From contig JAFIGG010000001.1 in assembly GCA_020831485.1 (NCBI GenBank), forward strand, positions 62,001 to 126,000: 64,000 nt of DNA. The letters are read 5' to 3'. The notes beneath the pieces were generated by a model. It saw nothing but the letters and a program-made list of their open reading frames with translations, was not told the origin of the DNA and did no database searches. Below, one piece after another: positions 28,259 to 36,956 of the stretch. Within the stretch, counting starts at the first letter, position 1. Each line of letters begins with the position of its first letter. Source of the stretch: Opitutales bacterium. Lineage in GTDB: Bacteria > Verrucomicrobiota > Verrucomicrobiia > Opitutales > Oceanipulchritudinaceae. Both the position numbers and the translations under genes were made by a program.

Positions 28259-28299
28259 AAAAAGAAACAAAATACATATTCTGTTTCTTTTTGTTTGCA
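28259..28299. promoter_or_regulatory. Candidate operator (site D) before symporter 2
   Basis: Inverted repeat AAAAAGAAACA (28259-28269) and TGTTTCTTTTT (28282-28292) with a 12-bp spacer, continuing as GTTTGCA (28293-28299) so that the right side reads CTTTTTGTTTGC, as at site B. It lies 61 bp upstream of the symporter start, almost the same distance as site B from its symporter (66 bp). No gene ends here, so it is not a terminator. Confidence 0.6.
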
Positions 28300-28359
28300 C
28301 CCGAAATAAGGATCCTCCAAACCAGACTACAGTCTCTACAACCCTGATCTTATTTTCGA

Positions 28360-30126
28360 ATGGATAACAAAATCGAACTGACGGTGTTCATCGTCTACCT
28401 GGTCTTTCTCGTCGCAATGGGGATCGTGTTCTCCCGCTGGAGCAAAGGCACCCGCGACTACTTCATCAGCGGCTCCAAGGCTGCCTGGTGGCTGGTTGGG
28501 ATGAGCGCCTTCATGTCCGGTATCAGCGCCTATACTTTTACGGGTAATGCAGGCATTGCGTTCGAGGCGGGCTGGACCATTACGATTATGTTTTTGGGCA
28601 GCGTACTGGCCTACATCCTGAACGGCTTTTTTCTGGCTCATCTATTCAGGCAAACCCGCTGCGTAACCTTTCCCGAGATTGCCCGAGAGCGATTTGGCAG
28701 GGCTACAGAGCTGACCTACTCCTTTATAGGTGTTATTAATTTCCCGCTGGGGGCCGGAATTGGAATCTGGGCGGTTTCGGCATTCATTTCGGCGATCTCA
28801 GGATGGCCTCTGGAATGGCTGATTGTCTCACTTGGCATTGTCGTACTCGTCTACTCGACAACTGGAGGGCGCTGGGCCGTTATGTCGACGGACTTCATCC
28901 AGGGAATCGTAGTGGTTGCCCTCTCCATCTACATTACGATTCTCTGCATGATTGAGATTGGCGGCATCCAGGGTTTCATCAATAAGGTAAACGAAAAGGG
29001 CCTCGCCGATCAATTCGCCTTTATAAATCCGCCGGAAATTCGCGAAGATGGAGTTTATGGGCCTTTATGGATTTTTGTCACGACCCTCGTTGTCATTGCG
29101 GTGCAGTGCTCGTTTCAGGTTTCGACCCGCTATTTTTCGGCGAAGGATGGACGCTCTGCCCGCAAAGCCGCGTTTTTAGGTGCTGCCCTCATTCTAGTGG
29201 GCAGCATTGTCTGGTTTATTCCTCCAATGACGGCCCGCCTGCTCTTTGAAGAGCAGGTCATGACCATGGGCCAACTCTCGGCGCCCCGTGAGTCTGCTTT
29301 CGCGATCATCAGCATGAATCTACTGCCAACAGGAATGATTGGCATGATGATTGTTGCGATGATGGCGGCATCGATGAGCACCCTGGATACGGGGCTGAAC
29401 AATTCATCCGCCATCGTCATCCGCAACCTTTTCCCGGCAATGAGACGCCTGCTCGGCACGGCAGATCCCACCGAAAAGCAGGAGTTGCTCCTGAGCCGAC
29501 TGACAACGATCCTACTGGGGCTGGCCATCATTACCAGCGCCCTCTATTTTGCATCCGTAGGCGGCAGGGGCATGTTCGAGATTGGCGTCAACCTGCTTGC
29601 CATCGTCGGCTTGCCAATGGCGATACCTATGATTTTGGCGATCTTCATTCGCCGCATCCCTCAGTGGGGCATCTTTCTGGGCCTGGGTCTCGGTATTCTG
29701 CCTTCGGTGATGAGCCTTATTTTCAGCGACCTGTTCAACTACCAGACGCGGACTCTCTGGATCTTCATTGGATCGACTTCCGGCACATTGATTTCCATCG
29801 CATTCTGGCGCTACACCAATGAGGCGTTCAGAAAACAAACCCGTGAGTTTTTCATAAAGCTACACACACCCATTGACTTCGAGGCGGAAGTTGGCGAGCC
29901 GGAAGATATTCTTCAACTCAAGCGCATCGGGTTCTTTTCCATATGCGTGGGGGTCTTCATCCTCAGCCTTCTGATTCTTCCCAATCCGATCGAGGGACGC
30001 CTCGGAATACTGGGAATAGGGCTGCTTATTGGAGGGATTGGGCTGGCCATGATGCATGCCTCACGCCGGGCCCGTCTTCGGGCGTTGAAACTCGTGAACG
30101 AAACGGGGAAGTCCAGTGGAAAATAG
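28360..30126 (+). CDS. Sodium:solute symporter (SSS family), copy 2
   Basis: 588 residues, homologous over the full length to the symporter at 15377-17152; shared blocks include 'GTRDYFISGSKA', 'RQTRCVTFPEIAR' and 'MMAASMSTLDTGLNN'. It is an inner-membrane Na+-coupled importer with about 13-14 membrane segments, and probably takes up sugar acids. It heads a plus-strand operon with a D-2-hydroxyacid dehydrogenase (11-nt overlap) and a galactonate-dehydratase-type enzyme. Upstream lies site D. Two paralogous symporters under similar sites but with different downstream enzymes suggest uptake of two related products. Confidence 0.92.
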   Translation: MDNKIELTVFIVYLVFLVAMGIVFSRWSKGTRDYFISGSKAAWWLVGMSAFMSGISAYTFTGNAGIAFEAGWTITIMFLGSVLAYILNGFFLAHLFRQTRCVTFPEIARERFGRATELTYSFIGVINFPLGAGIGIWAVSAFISAISGWPLEWLIVSLGIVVLVYSTTGGRWAVMSTDFIQGIVVVALSIYITILCMIEIGGIQGFINKVNEKGLADQFAFINPPEIREDGVYGPLWIFVTTLVVIAVQCSFQVSTRYFSAKDGRSARKAAFLGAALILVGSIVWFIPPMTARLLFEEQVMTMGQLSAPRESAFAIISMNLLPTGMIGMMIVAMMAASMSTLDTGLNNSSAIVIRNLFPAMRRLLGTADPTEKQELLLSRLTTILLGLAIITSALYFASVGGRGMFEIGVNLLAIVGLPMAIPMILAIFIRRIPQWGIFLGLGLGILPSVMSLIFSDLFNYQTRTLWIFIGSTSGTLISIAFWRYTNEAFRKQTREFFIKLHTPIDFEAEVGEPEDILQLKRIGFFSICVGVFILSLLILPNPIEGRLGILGIGLLIGGIGLAMMHASRRARLRALKLVNETGKSSGK

Positions 30127-31081
30127 ATCGGCAAAGAATAGCCTGATTGCCCTCGGCCCCGGATGGGCAGCGGGAATATACACCGACTCGGTTCGCGAAA
30201 AGCTGGACCAGCTGCTGGGAGCAGCACCGGTGTTCCAAGACCCAAAGTCAATTTTCGAAGATCCGGATCGACTGCGTGAGGTTGACATTCTCTTTTCTGG
30301 TTGGGGAAGCCCAAAGCTGGACCAGAGGCTGTTATCGGCAGCACCCAATCTCAAAGCCGTCTTTTACGCTGGTGGCAGCCTGGATGGCCTCTTAAGTCAG
30401 GAGTTCAAAGCATCCGGTATCCGTACCTTTTCAACCATACAGCTCAATTCGGAATTTGTTGCAGACTACACAACATCCCTCATTTACCTCAGCCTGAAAG
30501 GATTCTGGAATTTAACTGACCAAATTCGTGCAAACCGGCGATTCCCGGACGCTGCGCAGGCGCAGGTTCCCGGACTGCGTCGGGCGAAAGTCGGACTAGT
30601 CTCGCTGGGAAGGATCGGTATTGCTACAGCCCAACAGCTGAAGCGCTGGAACATTGAGCTTTCCGCCTACGATCCCTACTTTTCAGCACAGGAAGCAAAG
30701 CGCCTCGGAATCCGGCTGACGACTCTGGAAACCTTGTTTGCCGAATCTGAAATCGTTTCCATCCACACGCCCTTGAAAGAGGAAACCCGACACCTGATTA
30801 AAAGTAACCATCTTGCACGCATGCCTGCCAAAGCTGTGCTCATCAATACCGCACGCGGTCCGGTCATCGACGAAAAGGGCCTGGTGGAGGTCTTCAATAA
30901 ACGGCCCGATCTCAAGGCAATTCTCGATGTTACCGACCCCGAACCCTTTGTGCCCGATTCACCGGTTTCCAAACTTGAAAATGTCTGTATTACTCCACAC
31001 ATTGCCGGCATTCTTGGCCGCGATCTGGAATGTTTCGGTGCCGCAATTGCCGATGAACTGGAACGCTTTCTTAAGGAATAA
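30116..31081 (+). CDS. NAD-dependent D-2-hydroxyacid dehydrogenase
   Basis: 321 residues starting with GTG inside the end of the symporter gene (11-nt overlap). The Rossmann domain has 'VGLVSLGRIGIATAQ'. The catalytic triad is intact: Arg247 in 'NTARGPVID', Glu276 in 'DVTDPEPF' and His295 in 'ITPHIAG'. The enzyme should interconvert a 2-keto acid and a D-2-hydroxy acid, possibly reducing a 2-keto-3-deoxy acid or oxidising a sugar-derived hydroxy acid. It is the functional paralogue of the degenerate protein at 38179-39201, with which it shares the N-terminal block 'SGWGSPK...PNLKAVFYAGGS'. Confidence 0.9.
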   Translation: MENRSAKNSLIALGPGWAAGIYTDSVREKLDQLLGAAPVFQDPKSIFEDPDRLREVDILFSGWGSPKLDQRLLSAAPNLKAVFYAGGSLDGLLSQEFKASGIRTFSTIQLNSEFVADYTTSLIYLSLKGFWNLTDQIRANRRFPDAAQAQVPGLRRAKVGLVSLGRIGIATAQQLKRWNIELSAYDPYFSAQEAKRLGIRLTTLETLFAESEIVSIHTPLKEETRHLIKSNHLARMPAKAVLINTARGPVIDEKGLVEVFNKRPDLKAILDVTDPEPFVPDSPVSKLENVCITPHIAGILGRDLECFGAAIADELERFLKE

Positions 31082-31084
31082 AGT

Positions 31085-32236
31085 ATGACCGTTAATCAGA
31101 CTGGCCTCGACGAATCGGTTCGCATCACGGGGTTTGAGACCTTCCACGTCAAGCCTCGCTGGTTGTTCCTGAAAGTATCGACCAACGCAGGCATCTGCGG
31201 TTGGGGCGAACCTGTGCTTGAGGGGCGAGCAAGGACCGTTGAGACAGCGGTGCACGAGATCGGCCGATCCTTGAAGGGCCGCAACCCTTTCGAAATCGAA
31301 GCCCTCTGGCAAGAGATGTATCGCGGCTCCTTTTACCGCGGCGGCCCCATACTGACGTCGGCGATTTCAGGCATTGAACAGGCCTTGTGGGATATTAAAG
31401 GCAAAGCTTTGGGCGTCCCGGTTTATGAACTGCTGGGTGGAGCCGTTCGCAAAAAAGTTCGCTTGTACGCATGGATGCCAGGCGCTTCAGTGGGAGACTA
31501 TGTCGAGCAGGCGGTGGAAACACGCAGTAAAGGTGGATTCACCGCATTTAAACTCGTCCCACTCCCCGCATTGAGGGCGATTGAATCCCCTGCAGCCATC
31601 GATCGGATCGTTCAAAACGTGGCCAGGGTGCGGGAAGAGTTGGGTTGGGAAACCGACCTCTGTCTGGATTTTCACGGACGGGCCCGGCTTGGAGTTGCGC
31701 GCACTTTGATTCGGGAACTCGAAGCCCTGAAGCCAACCTTTATCGAAGAACCGGTGCTGCCTGAAAACCTCGAAGCGCTCCGCCAGCTGCGGGCATCGAC
31801 AAGCATTCCACTGGCCTGCGGAGAGCGACTGTTCACGCGTTGGGCCTTCCGTGACCTTATCCGTGAGCACCTGGTTGACTTGATCCAACCAGACCTTTCC
31901 CACGTTGGGGGCATCTTTGAAGCCCGCAAATTGGCAGCAATGGCCGAAACGGAAGAGATCTGCCTGGCTCCCCACTGTCCACTGGGTCCGATCGCATTGG
32001 CGGCCTGCCTGCAGCTGGCGGCCTGCACACCAAACTTTTTCTGTCAGGAACACATGACTTTGGGAGAGGGATTGCTCAAACAACCGTTTATTGCGCAGGA
32101 GGGGCATGTCGAGATCGGCCCCAAGCCGGGCCTGGGAATTGAGCTGGACGAAGATGCGGTCCGTTCCCAGGCCTTCGACGGCACCTGGGAAATCCCGCGC
32201 CTGTCCCTGGAAGATGGTTCCTTTGCCGAGTGGTAG
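31085..32236 (+). CDS. dgoD: Enolase-superfamily sugar-acid dehydratase, D-galactonate dehydratase type
   Basis: 383 residues. Metal ligands and bases stand where D-galactonate dehydratases have them: Asp195 and His197 in 'LDFHGR', Glu221 in 'FIEEP', Glu247 in 'CGERL' and His297 in 'APHCPLGP'. The spacing (26, 26 and 50 residues) equals that of the E. coli DgoD ligands and base as I recall them. The product would be a 2-keto-3-deoxy sugar acid, a suitable substrate for the DapA-like aldolase at 18017. Related dehydratases (gluconate, mannonate) share many motifs, so the exact sugar is less certain than the reaction. It starts 3 nt after the dehydrogenase and ends 4 bp from a convergent lyase gene. 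Confidence 0.85.
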   Translation: MTVNQTGLDESVRITGFETFHVKPRWLFLKVSTNAGICGWGEPVLEGRARTVETAVHEIGRSLKGRNPFEIEALWQEMYRGSFYRGGPILTSAISGIEQALWDIKGKALGVPVYELLGGAVRKKVRLYAWMPGASVGDYVEQAVETRSKGGFTAFKLVPLPALRAIESPAAIDRIVQNVARVREELGWETDLCLDFHGRARLGVARTLIRELEALKPTFIEEPVLPENLEALRQLRASTSIPLACGERLFTRWAFRDLIREHLVDLIQPDLSHVGGIFEARKLAAMAETEEICLAPHCPLGPIALAACLQLAACTPNFFCQEHMTLGEGLLKQPFIAQEGHVEIGPKPGLGIELDEDAVRSQAFDGTWEIPRLSLEDGSFAEW

Positions 32237-32240
32237 GCCT

Positions 32241-35200
32241 TTAACGGTAGAGGTGGATCAGGTCTCCGGTCGATCTCAAGTTTAAGGCCGGTTCGTAAGA
32301 CTCCGGTATCCTGAGTGTTCCCTTCGAACGCAACTCCCCTGCACTTGATTTGCTCATTCGAATGGATTGAATCATAGAAGTCTGCTCGACGGTATCATCG
32401 ATCCCGGCCCAAAAGCTGTAATCGTCTTCGCCTATTCTGAGCTTAAAACCGATGCCACCATCCTGGCGCTCCTGCTCGAATGTGAGTTTCCGCTCATTGC
32501 CTTCAATGGATTCGACTACAATAGCAGTCAGGGCAAGGGCGCGGTCGGTGTTTGCATTACTGGACCAGATAAACCGGTGGGTTCTCCTTTCATCCCCGTA
32601 ACCAAGGCGCCAATCGCTCGTGGAGCCGGAAAGCCTCTGATCACTTACAGTGAACAGCGACACCTGATTTTTTTCTGTCCGTGACCAAACCCTGCCATCA
32701 TTGTCCCTTTTAACGGGTGCTGGGAAATGAAAATTCAACTCAAACGGTTGTTTCTCATAGGTCTGAAATTCGTCGATGACGACAAACACATCGGGACGGA
32801 GCCAGATAAAATGCCGTTGATAATATTTCGCTTCCGGATACACATCTGCCAGGTCGAAAACTGCCCAGTCGATTCCATCGTTGTGGGCTGGTAGCGAGTC
32901 ACCTGAGCTGGTCGCTGAATCCACCACTTTGACATCATAGGGGTCGTTGCCCCAGTCCTGGCTTGCCTGGTCAAATGTAAGCGCATTGTGGACAAAGGTT
33001 TCGACCTGATAAGCAGAGCGCGGAGTGTTGTAGTTATGATTCCCTGGGTCCAACAATAAAAACTCCTCATTGTGGAAAAGTACGAACGAACCTCTGTCCT
33101 TATGGCCATGCCCTCCCATATAGCGCAATCCCGTCGCGGCAAACAAGGTGTCTCCCGGCTCGGTTCCATTGCGGTAGAACAGGCTGGGCTGCTCCTCAAT
33201 CACAAAAACAGGATCCAATTCCAGCCGATCTGCTACGGCACTATCTATAAGGTTCGTGAACAGAATCGGATCCACATCCATTCGACTTTTCTGCTCCAGT
33301 AAAAAACGTGCCTCGTCGCGACCATAGTATTTGTGAAAGAAGGAAAGGACGTTGGCAGGAATTTCCCGCATGGTGCGATTGCTCCAGGGAATATACCTGA
33401 CCGCTGCATCCGCACTCACAGGCAGGCCTGTATTCAGTAAATAATCAAAACTCGAATCCAGTTCCTGACCAGCAACATCGCGAACTGACTTTCCAAGCAT
33501 GTTGGCATAGGGAATCAGCGCGTTGGTCCAGTATCGAAGTGTCACCATACCGTAATAGGGTCCTTCCGTAAGAACTCCATCCATCAACCAGGGGCCCTGT
33601 CCGTAGTCCTCCATAAACTGATGGGTCCAATCAAATATCTCCTGATAAAGCGGGTCTTTATCCTTGAGTACAAATGCCTGCATCATCAAAGGGGGTGCAA
33701 ACATGGCCCCCTGATTCATACCCAGATAGAAGTCGCGGGCATTGGTCAACTTATCATAGAGGATGTAGATTCCATGATCGGCAAATGCCTGCAATGCCTC
33801 GGCGCGCTCCTCTTCAGTCAAAAGGTGATAAATCCAATCGAATGTTAGAACAATGGCGTTCGCGGTGTGCGAAAGGTAGAGGGGATAATCCATGTAGCCT
33901 CCCCACCCTTTCGGATACCAGGCTGTGAAACTCTCATTGTAAAAGCCGCGGCTGCCAATCACTGGCCTATAGGGAACACCCCAGGCACCGCCGATCCAAT
34001 CCGGACTTCGGATGGCCCGTAAAAACCACGTTTTGGCTGCGATGCCATACTTCTCTTCCTCTGTCAGGAGAAACAACAAGGCTGCTGGGGTCAGGTAAAC
34101 ATCAACCCTGTTGCCCATAGCCCCTATTGGTAAACCAACGCCGCCAGTGGTCATCCAGGTCATCGCTGCTTCTTCCGGCGTACGCCCTCCCGGGTTCATG
34201 CCAAGCCTGAAATGATGGTGCGCACCCCGGTCCTCAAAGACATAGTCCTTCTCAATTGCCGTATCAATTCGATCCTTCAAGCCTTCAAATACTCTCTTGC
34301 CCAGACCGGTTCCGGACTGCGCACGCAATTGGCTGAGTTCACTCTCTGAAAAAATGAATCCGAAGGGCAACTCAGGTTCAATCTCCGGCAAGGAGACGAT
34401 TGGATCGACCTCACCAATGTGCCCTTCCGGGAACTGAGGCACCAGCGCCCAGACGCTCTCCGGTTCCCGTGCCTCTGTGCGGATGTCAATTACCCTTACC
34501 TCCCTTTTCTCGATGTCGACTTCATCCCAGGCGGATGGTTTCCGCAGGAGGATGTGGAACAGCGCCAGACTGGAGCTTCGCGAAAGCTCAATCTCATCGC
34601 TGATTTCATCAATCTGAACCTCAATGGCTTCAAGCCTTTGAGCACCCCTTAAGTCCGTTCCGATGGTTTTGAAGGATCCAACGGATTCATGCCTGGAAAC
34701 CAGATCCAGTCGTTTGCCACCGTCCACAATAGCCGTCATGGTAAACAGGCTGTCGGTCCCCCAATTGACTTTTGCAAGTATCTCTGAGTAAGGGGTAATG
34801 TAGATATCCAACTCCCGTCTCAGGCTCAAGGTCTTTGCTTCGCCCTCAACACTCCAATGGAAGGTCACCCAGGGCAAAGTGGAAACGCTGACACTTTCGC
34901 GAGGCATTGTAGACTGATCATCCAAAAATTTCCATTCGAACGGCGCTGAAAATTCACCTCTCCAACCCAATTCCAGAATTTCGTCAGAGTCATTCACTGG
35001 CCACAGGGGATACCCCCCCTTCCACTGCACAGACTCCAGTCCAATATCCGTCTCGCGAAAACCCTCGCGCTCCAACAGGAAACGAATGCCATACAGCCTG
35101 CCAGCGAATTCAGAATCGTGATCGGCTTTCAGTTCAATCTGAGGAACCCGATTGCGTCCGGAAAAATCAACAGCACTTTCAATCCGATTCGAGTTCAGGG

Positions 35201-35474
35201 CACTCAGTGGAAATTGCACGGTATTCAAACCCTCCCAGTCCACAGCCATGACACTGCGATGCAGGGCATGACCGTTTTCATCGACAAGTTCCAAGGCAAC
35301 CCGTGCTCCGGAACGCTGTCCTGAAGTCAATTTTATCTCAAGGTAGTGTGGCTGAGTGAAATCCACATCGTCATTGCCGATAGGATAGACCGTTTTCAGG
35401 TCAAGACCGATGGCCACGTTGATTGCACTCAGTGCAAATACAAGGAGGAAGACTGGCTTTAGTTTAGGTTTCAA
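32241..35474 (-). CDS. Large heparinase II/III-like lyase (subfamily B)
   Basis: 1077 residues, secreted (signal MKPKLKPVFLLVFALSAINVAIG). The first 360 or so residues are beta-rich, carbohydrate-binding-like modules. An (alpha/alpha) toroid follows with 'GGVGLPIGAMGNRVDVYLTP' and 'FYLGMNQGAMFAPPLMMQA', then the heparinase beta-sheet domain with 'GGHGHKDRGSFVLF' near residue 786 and 'LLDPGNHNYNTPRSAYQVET'. It overlaps the upstream glycosidase-like gene by 4 nt and is the last gene of the 32-kb minus-strand run. It is homologous to 44014-48681 and more distantly to 40737-44012. The substrate is unknown beyond a uronate polymer. Confidence 0.83.
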   Translation of the reverse strand: MKPKLKPVFLLVFALSAINVAIGLDLKTVYPIGNDDVDFTQPHYLEIKLTSGQRSGARVALELVDENGHALHRSVMAVDWEGLNTVQFPLSALNSNRIESAVDFSGRNRVPQIELKADHDSEFAGRLYGIRFLLEREGFRETDIGLESVQWKGGYPLWPVNDSDEILELGWRGEFSAPFEWKFLDDQSTMPRESVSVSTLPWVTFHWSVEGEAKTLSLRRELDIYITPYSEILAKVNWGTDSLFTMTAIVDGGKRLDLVSRHESVGSFKTIGTDLRGAQRLEAIEVQIDEISDEIELSRSSSLALFHILLRKPSAWDEVDIEKREVRVIDIRTEAREPESVWALVPQFPEGHIGEVDPIVSLPEIEPELPFGFIFSESELSQLRAQSGTGLGKRVFEGLKDRIDTAIEKDYVFEDRGAHHHFRLGMNPGGRTPEEAAMTWMTTGGVGLPIGAMGNRVDVYLTPAALLFLLTEEEKYGIAAKTWFLRAIRSPDWIGGAWGVPYRPVIGSRGFYNESFTAWYPKGWGGYMDYPLYLSHTANAIVLTFDWIYHLLTEEERAEALQAFADHGIYILYDKLTNARDFYLGMNQGAMFAPPLMMQAFVLKDKDPLYQEIFDWTHQFMEDYGQGPWLMDGVLTEGPYYGMVTLRYWTNALIPYANMLGKSVRDVAGQELDSSFDYLLNTGLPVSADAAVRYIPWSNRTMREIPANVLSFFHKYYGRDEARFLLEQKSRMDVDPILFTNLIDSAVADRLELDPVFVIEEQPSLFYRNGTEPGDTLFAATGLRYMGGHGHKDRGSFVLFHNEEFLLLDPGNHNYNTPRSAYQVETFVHNALTFDQASQDWGNDPYDVKVVDSATSSGDSLPAHNDGIDWAVFDLADVYPEAKYYQRHFIWLRPDVFVVIDEFQTYEKQPFELNFHFPAPVKRDNDGRVWSRTEKNQVSLFTVSDQRLSGSTSDWRLGYGDERRTHRFIWSSNANTDRALALTAIVVESIEGNERKLTFEQERQDGGIGFKLRIGEDDYSFWAGIDDTVEQTSMIQSIRMSKSSAGELRSKGTLRIPESYEPALNLRSTGDLIHLYR

Positions 35475-36931
35475 TGTGAATAATGTTTACCGTTCAATAC
35501 GTAGGGTCGCCTGTAGATGGATCGAACCGCGATGCTGGCATAGTCCGGGGCTTCAATATGAAATACGCCATCGACAAGCCGAAGACGAACCGGTGGATTC
35601 AGATGTCTGGCCGGATACGGAGGATCGCAGAACTTTGGGAGACAGGGATAGCCATACCGGTCCTTCTTGGCTGCGGCGATGCCAAAGCCATAGGAAGCAG
35701 GCGGCAACCAGGCCCATTCATCGTCCGATTCAACCCAGGCATCGTTGTATCCCAACAGCACTGCCAGATCGGGACCATTTTCATGAGATTCTTTCAATAC
35801 CTGTTCTACGTCAGGTGCAACGTGCATCAAATACGCAAAGTCGTGAACCTGCCAGGTTGTTCCACACAGTATGTCGTATTCATCATGCCAGCCCGTGGCG
35901 GGCGTCAGAAAGCCGTAAGGATGTTGATGCGCTGCGTACGTTTGATTCATTTCAGTTAGAAAAACATCGATGAACTCGAATCCGGACTGCGTGCGCATTT
36001 CATGAAACGATAAGGCAAGTAAGCCCATACCCGCGACCAGCATCGGCTCGCGGCTCGCCTGCCATTGGCCGTCTACCCTATCATAGCACCGGTGCACCCT
36101 GCGCAGGCCTTCACTGTCCAGCCACGAACTCCGAACGACGTGGTTGGCCAGAGATCGACAGGCCTCCAGATATTCCTTTTTGCCAGTCTTACGATACGCC
36201 TGCCAGAACGGAGGAATAATGACCCCGTAGTATTCGGCTGGCTCAATGTAGTCCGGTTGTCCGGCCTCCCTCAACATCGCAGCAGAAGTGGCATCGGGAA
36301 CGCCCATGACCAGGGTATTCTGCAGGCGCTTATCCAAAAGCGCAGAGGCGATTTCCATCCACCGCTCATCATGCCCGAAAGCCTCCATCCATTCAAAGAT
36401 TGCCCATGCAGCTGCGCAATCCTGATTGGCCGTCACCACAAAAGCATGGCCTTTGGATTCAATCGAATCCAAGGTCACATTGTAGCTTTCAAGGTTCCTG
36501 AGAACCGCCTGGCAAATACGATCCTTGAACGCCGAATCCAGCTTATCGGGGATGGTCGAAACCAGGCGGCAAAGCGACAAATTCTGCAGCATGTTACAGA
36601 TTGTTGACCGGTTAAAAGCGCGGCCAAATTCAGCTCCACAGAAATCCCATTTGCTGTCTTCCTGTTGATGAGTGAGTGCGTACTCGCACAGTTTGACGGC
36701 ATACTCGAGATAGGATTTGGAGTCACTTCGCCGAACCAATTCAGCCAAACCGATCAAATAAGGTGCGCCCCAAGCAGCATAACCACTGTAATGGTCTTCG
36801 AGAATTCCAGGATGAAGGCGCCAGACAGGATGTGTGTGGAAACCATTGAAGGAGCCATCTTCCTGACCCCAGGACCTCAGATACCGGAGCATCCGCCCAG
36901 TTACTAGATTGAGTTTTACAGCCTTATTCAT
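35471..36931 (-). CDS. Secretion-signal-free (alpha/alpha) barrel protein, glycosidase-like, function unknown
   Basis: 486 residues from the ATG at 36931; a GTG six codons earlier (36949) is also in frame. There is no signal peptide. Repeated helical hairpins with aromatic and acidic turns ('WGAPYLIGLAELVRRSD', 'VVTANQDCAAAWAIFEWMEAFG', 'GWHDEYDILCGTTWQVHDFAYL') suggest an (alpha/alpha) six-hairpin fold like unsaturated glucuronyl hydrolases and related cytoplasmic enzymes. I could not assign a catalytic pair or a named family. Acting on the unsaturated oligosaccharides made by the lyases would fit (inference). It is coupled to the downstream lyase by a 4-nt overlap. Confidence 0.6.
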   Translation of the reverse strand: MNKAVKLNLVTGRMLRYLRSWGQEDGSFNGFHTHPVWRLHPGILEDHYSGYAAWGAPYLIGLAELVRRSDSKSYLEYAVKLCEYALTHQQEDSKWDFCGAEFGRAFNRSTICNMLQNLSLCRLVSTIPDKLDSAFKDRICQAVLRNLESYNVTLDSIESKGHAFVVTANQDCAAAWAIFEWMEAFGHDERWMEIASALLDKRLQNTLVMGVPDATSAAMLREAGQPDYIEPAEYYGVIIPPFWQAYRKTGKKEYLEACRSLANHVVRSSWLDSEGLRRVHRCYDRVDGQWQASREPMLVAGMGLLALSFHEMRTQSGFEFIDVFLTEMNQTYAAHQHPYGFLTPATGWHDEYDILCGTTWQVHDFAYLMHVAPDVEQVLKESHENGPDLAVLLGYNDAWVESDDEWAWLPPASYGFGIAAAKKDRYGYPCLPKFCDPPYPARHLNPPVRLRLVDGVFHIEAPDYASIAVRSIYRRPYVLNGKHYSH

Positions 36932-36956
36932 AATTTTAGGTCTATCCACAGCCTTT

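Larger units (their letters stand above)
27955..28359. promoter_or_regulatory. Divergent 405-bp intergenic region with two candidate operators
   Basis: This gap separates the leftward unit (27954 downwards) from the rightward symporter-2 operon. It holds site C (28048-28067) and site D (28259-28299), both related to the repeat upstream of sdaA/symporter 1. An 85-codon plus-strand frame (28003-28260) crosses site C and shows no protein-like features. No -35/-10 pair was convincing. No other gene, RNA gene or repeat was seen. Confidence 0.5.

Noticed and set aside
28003-28260. 85-codon plus-strand frame in the divergent intergenic region
   Set aside because: It crosses candidate operator C, has no ribosome-binding site or recognisable motif, and its composition looks like translated non-coding DNA.
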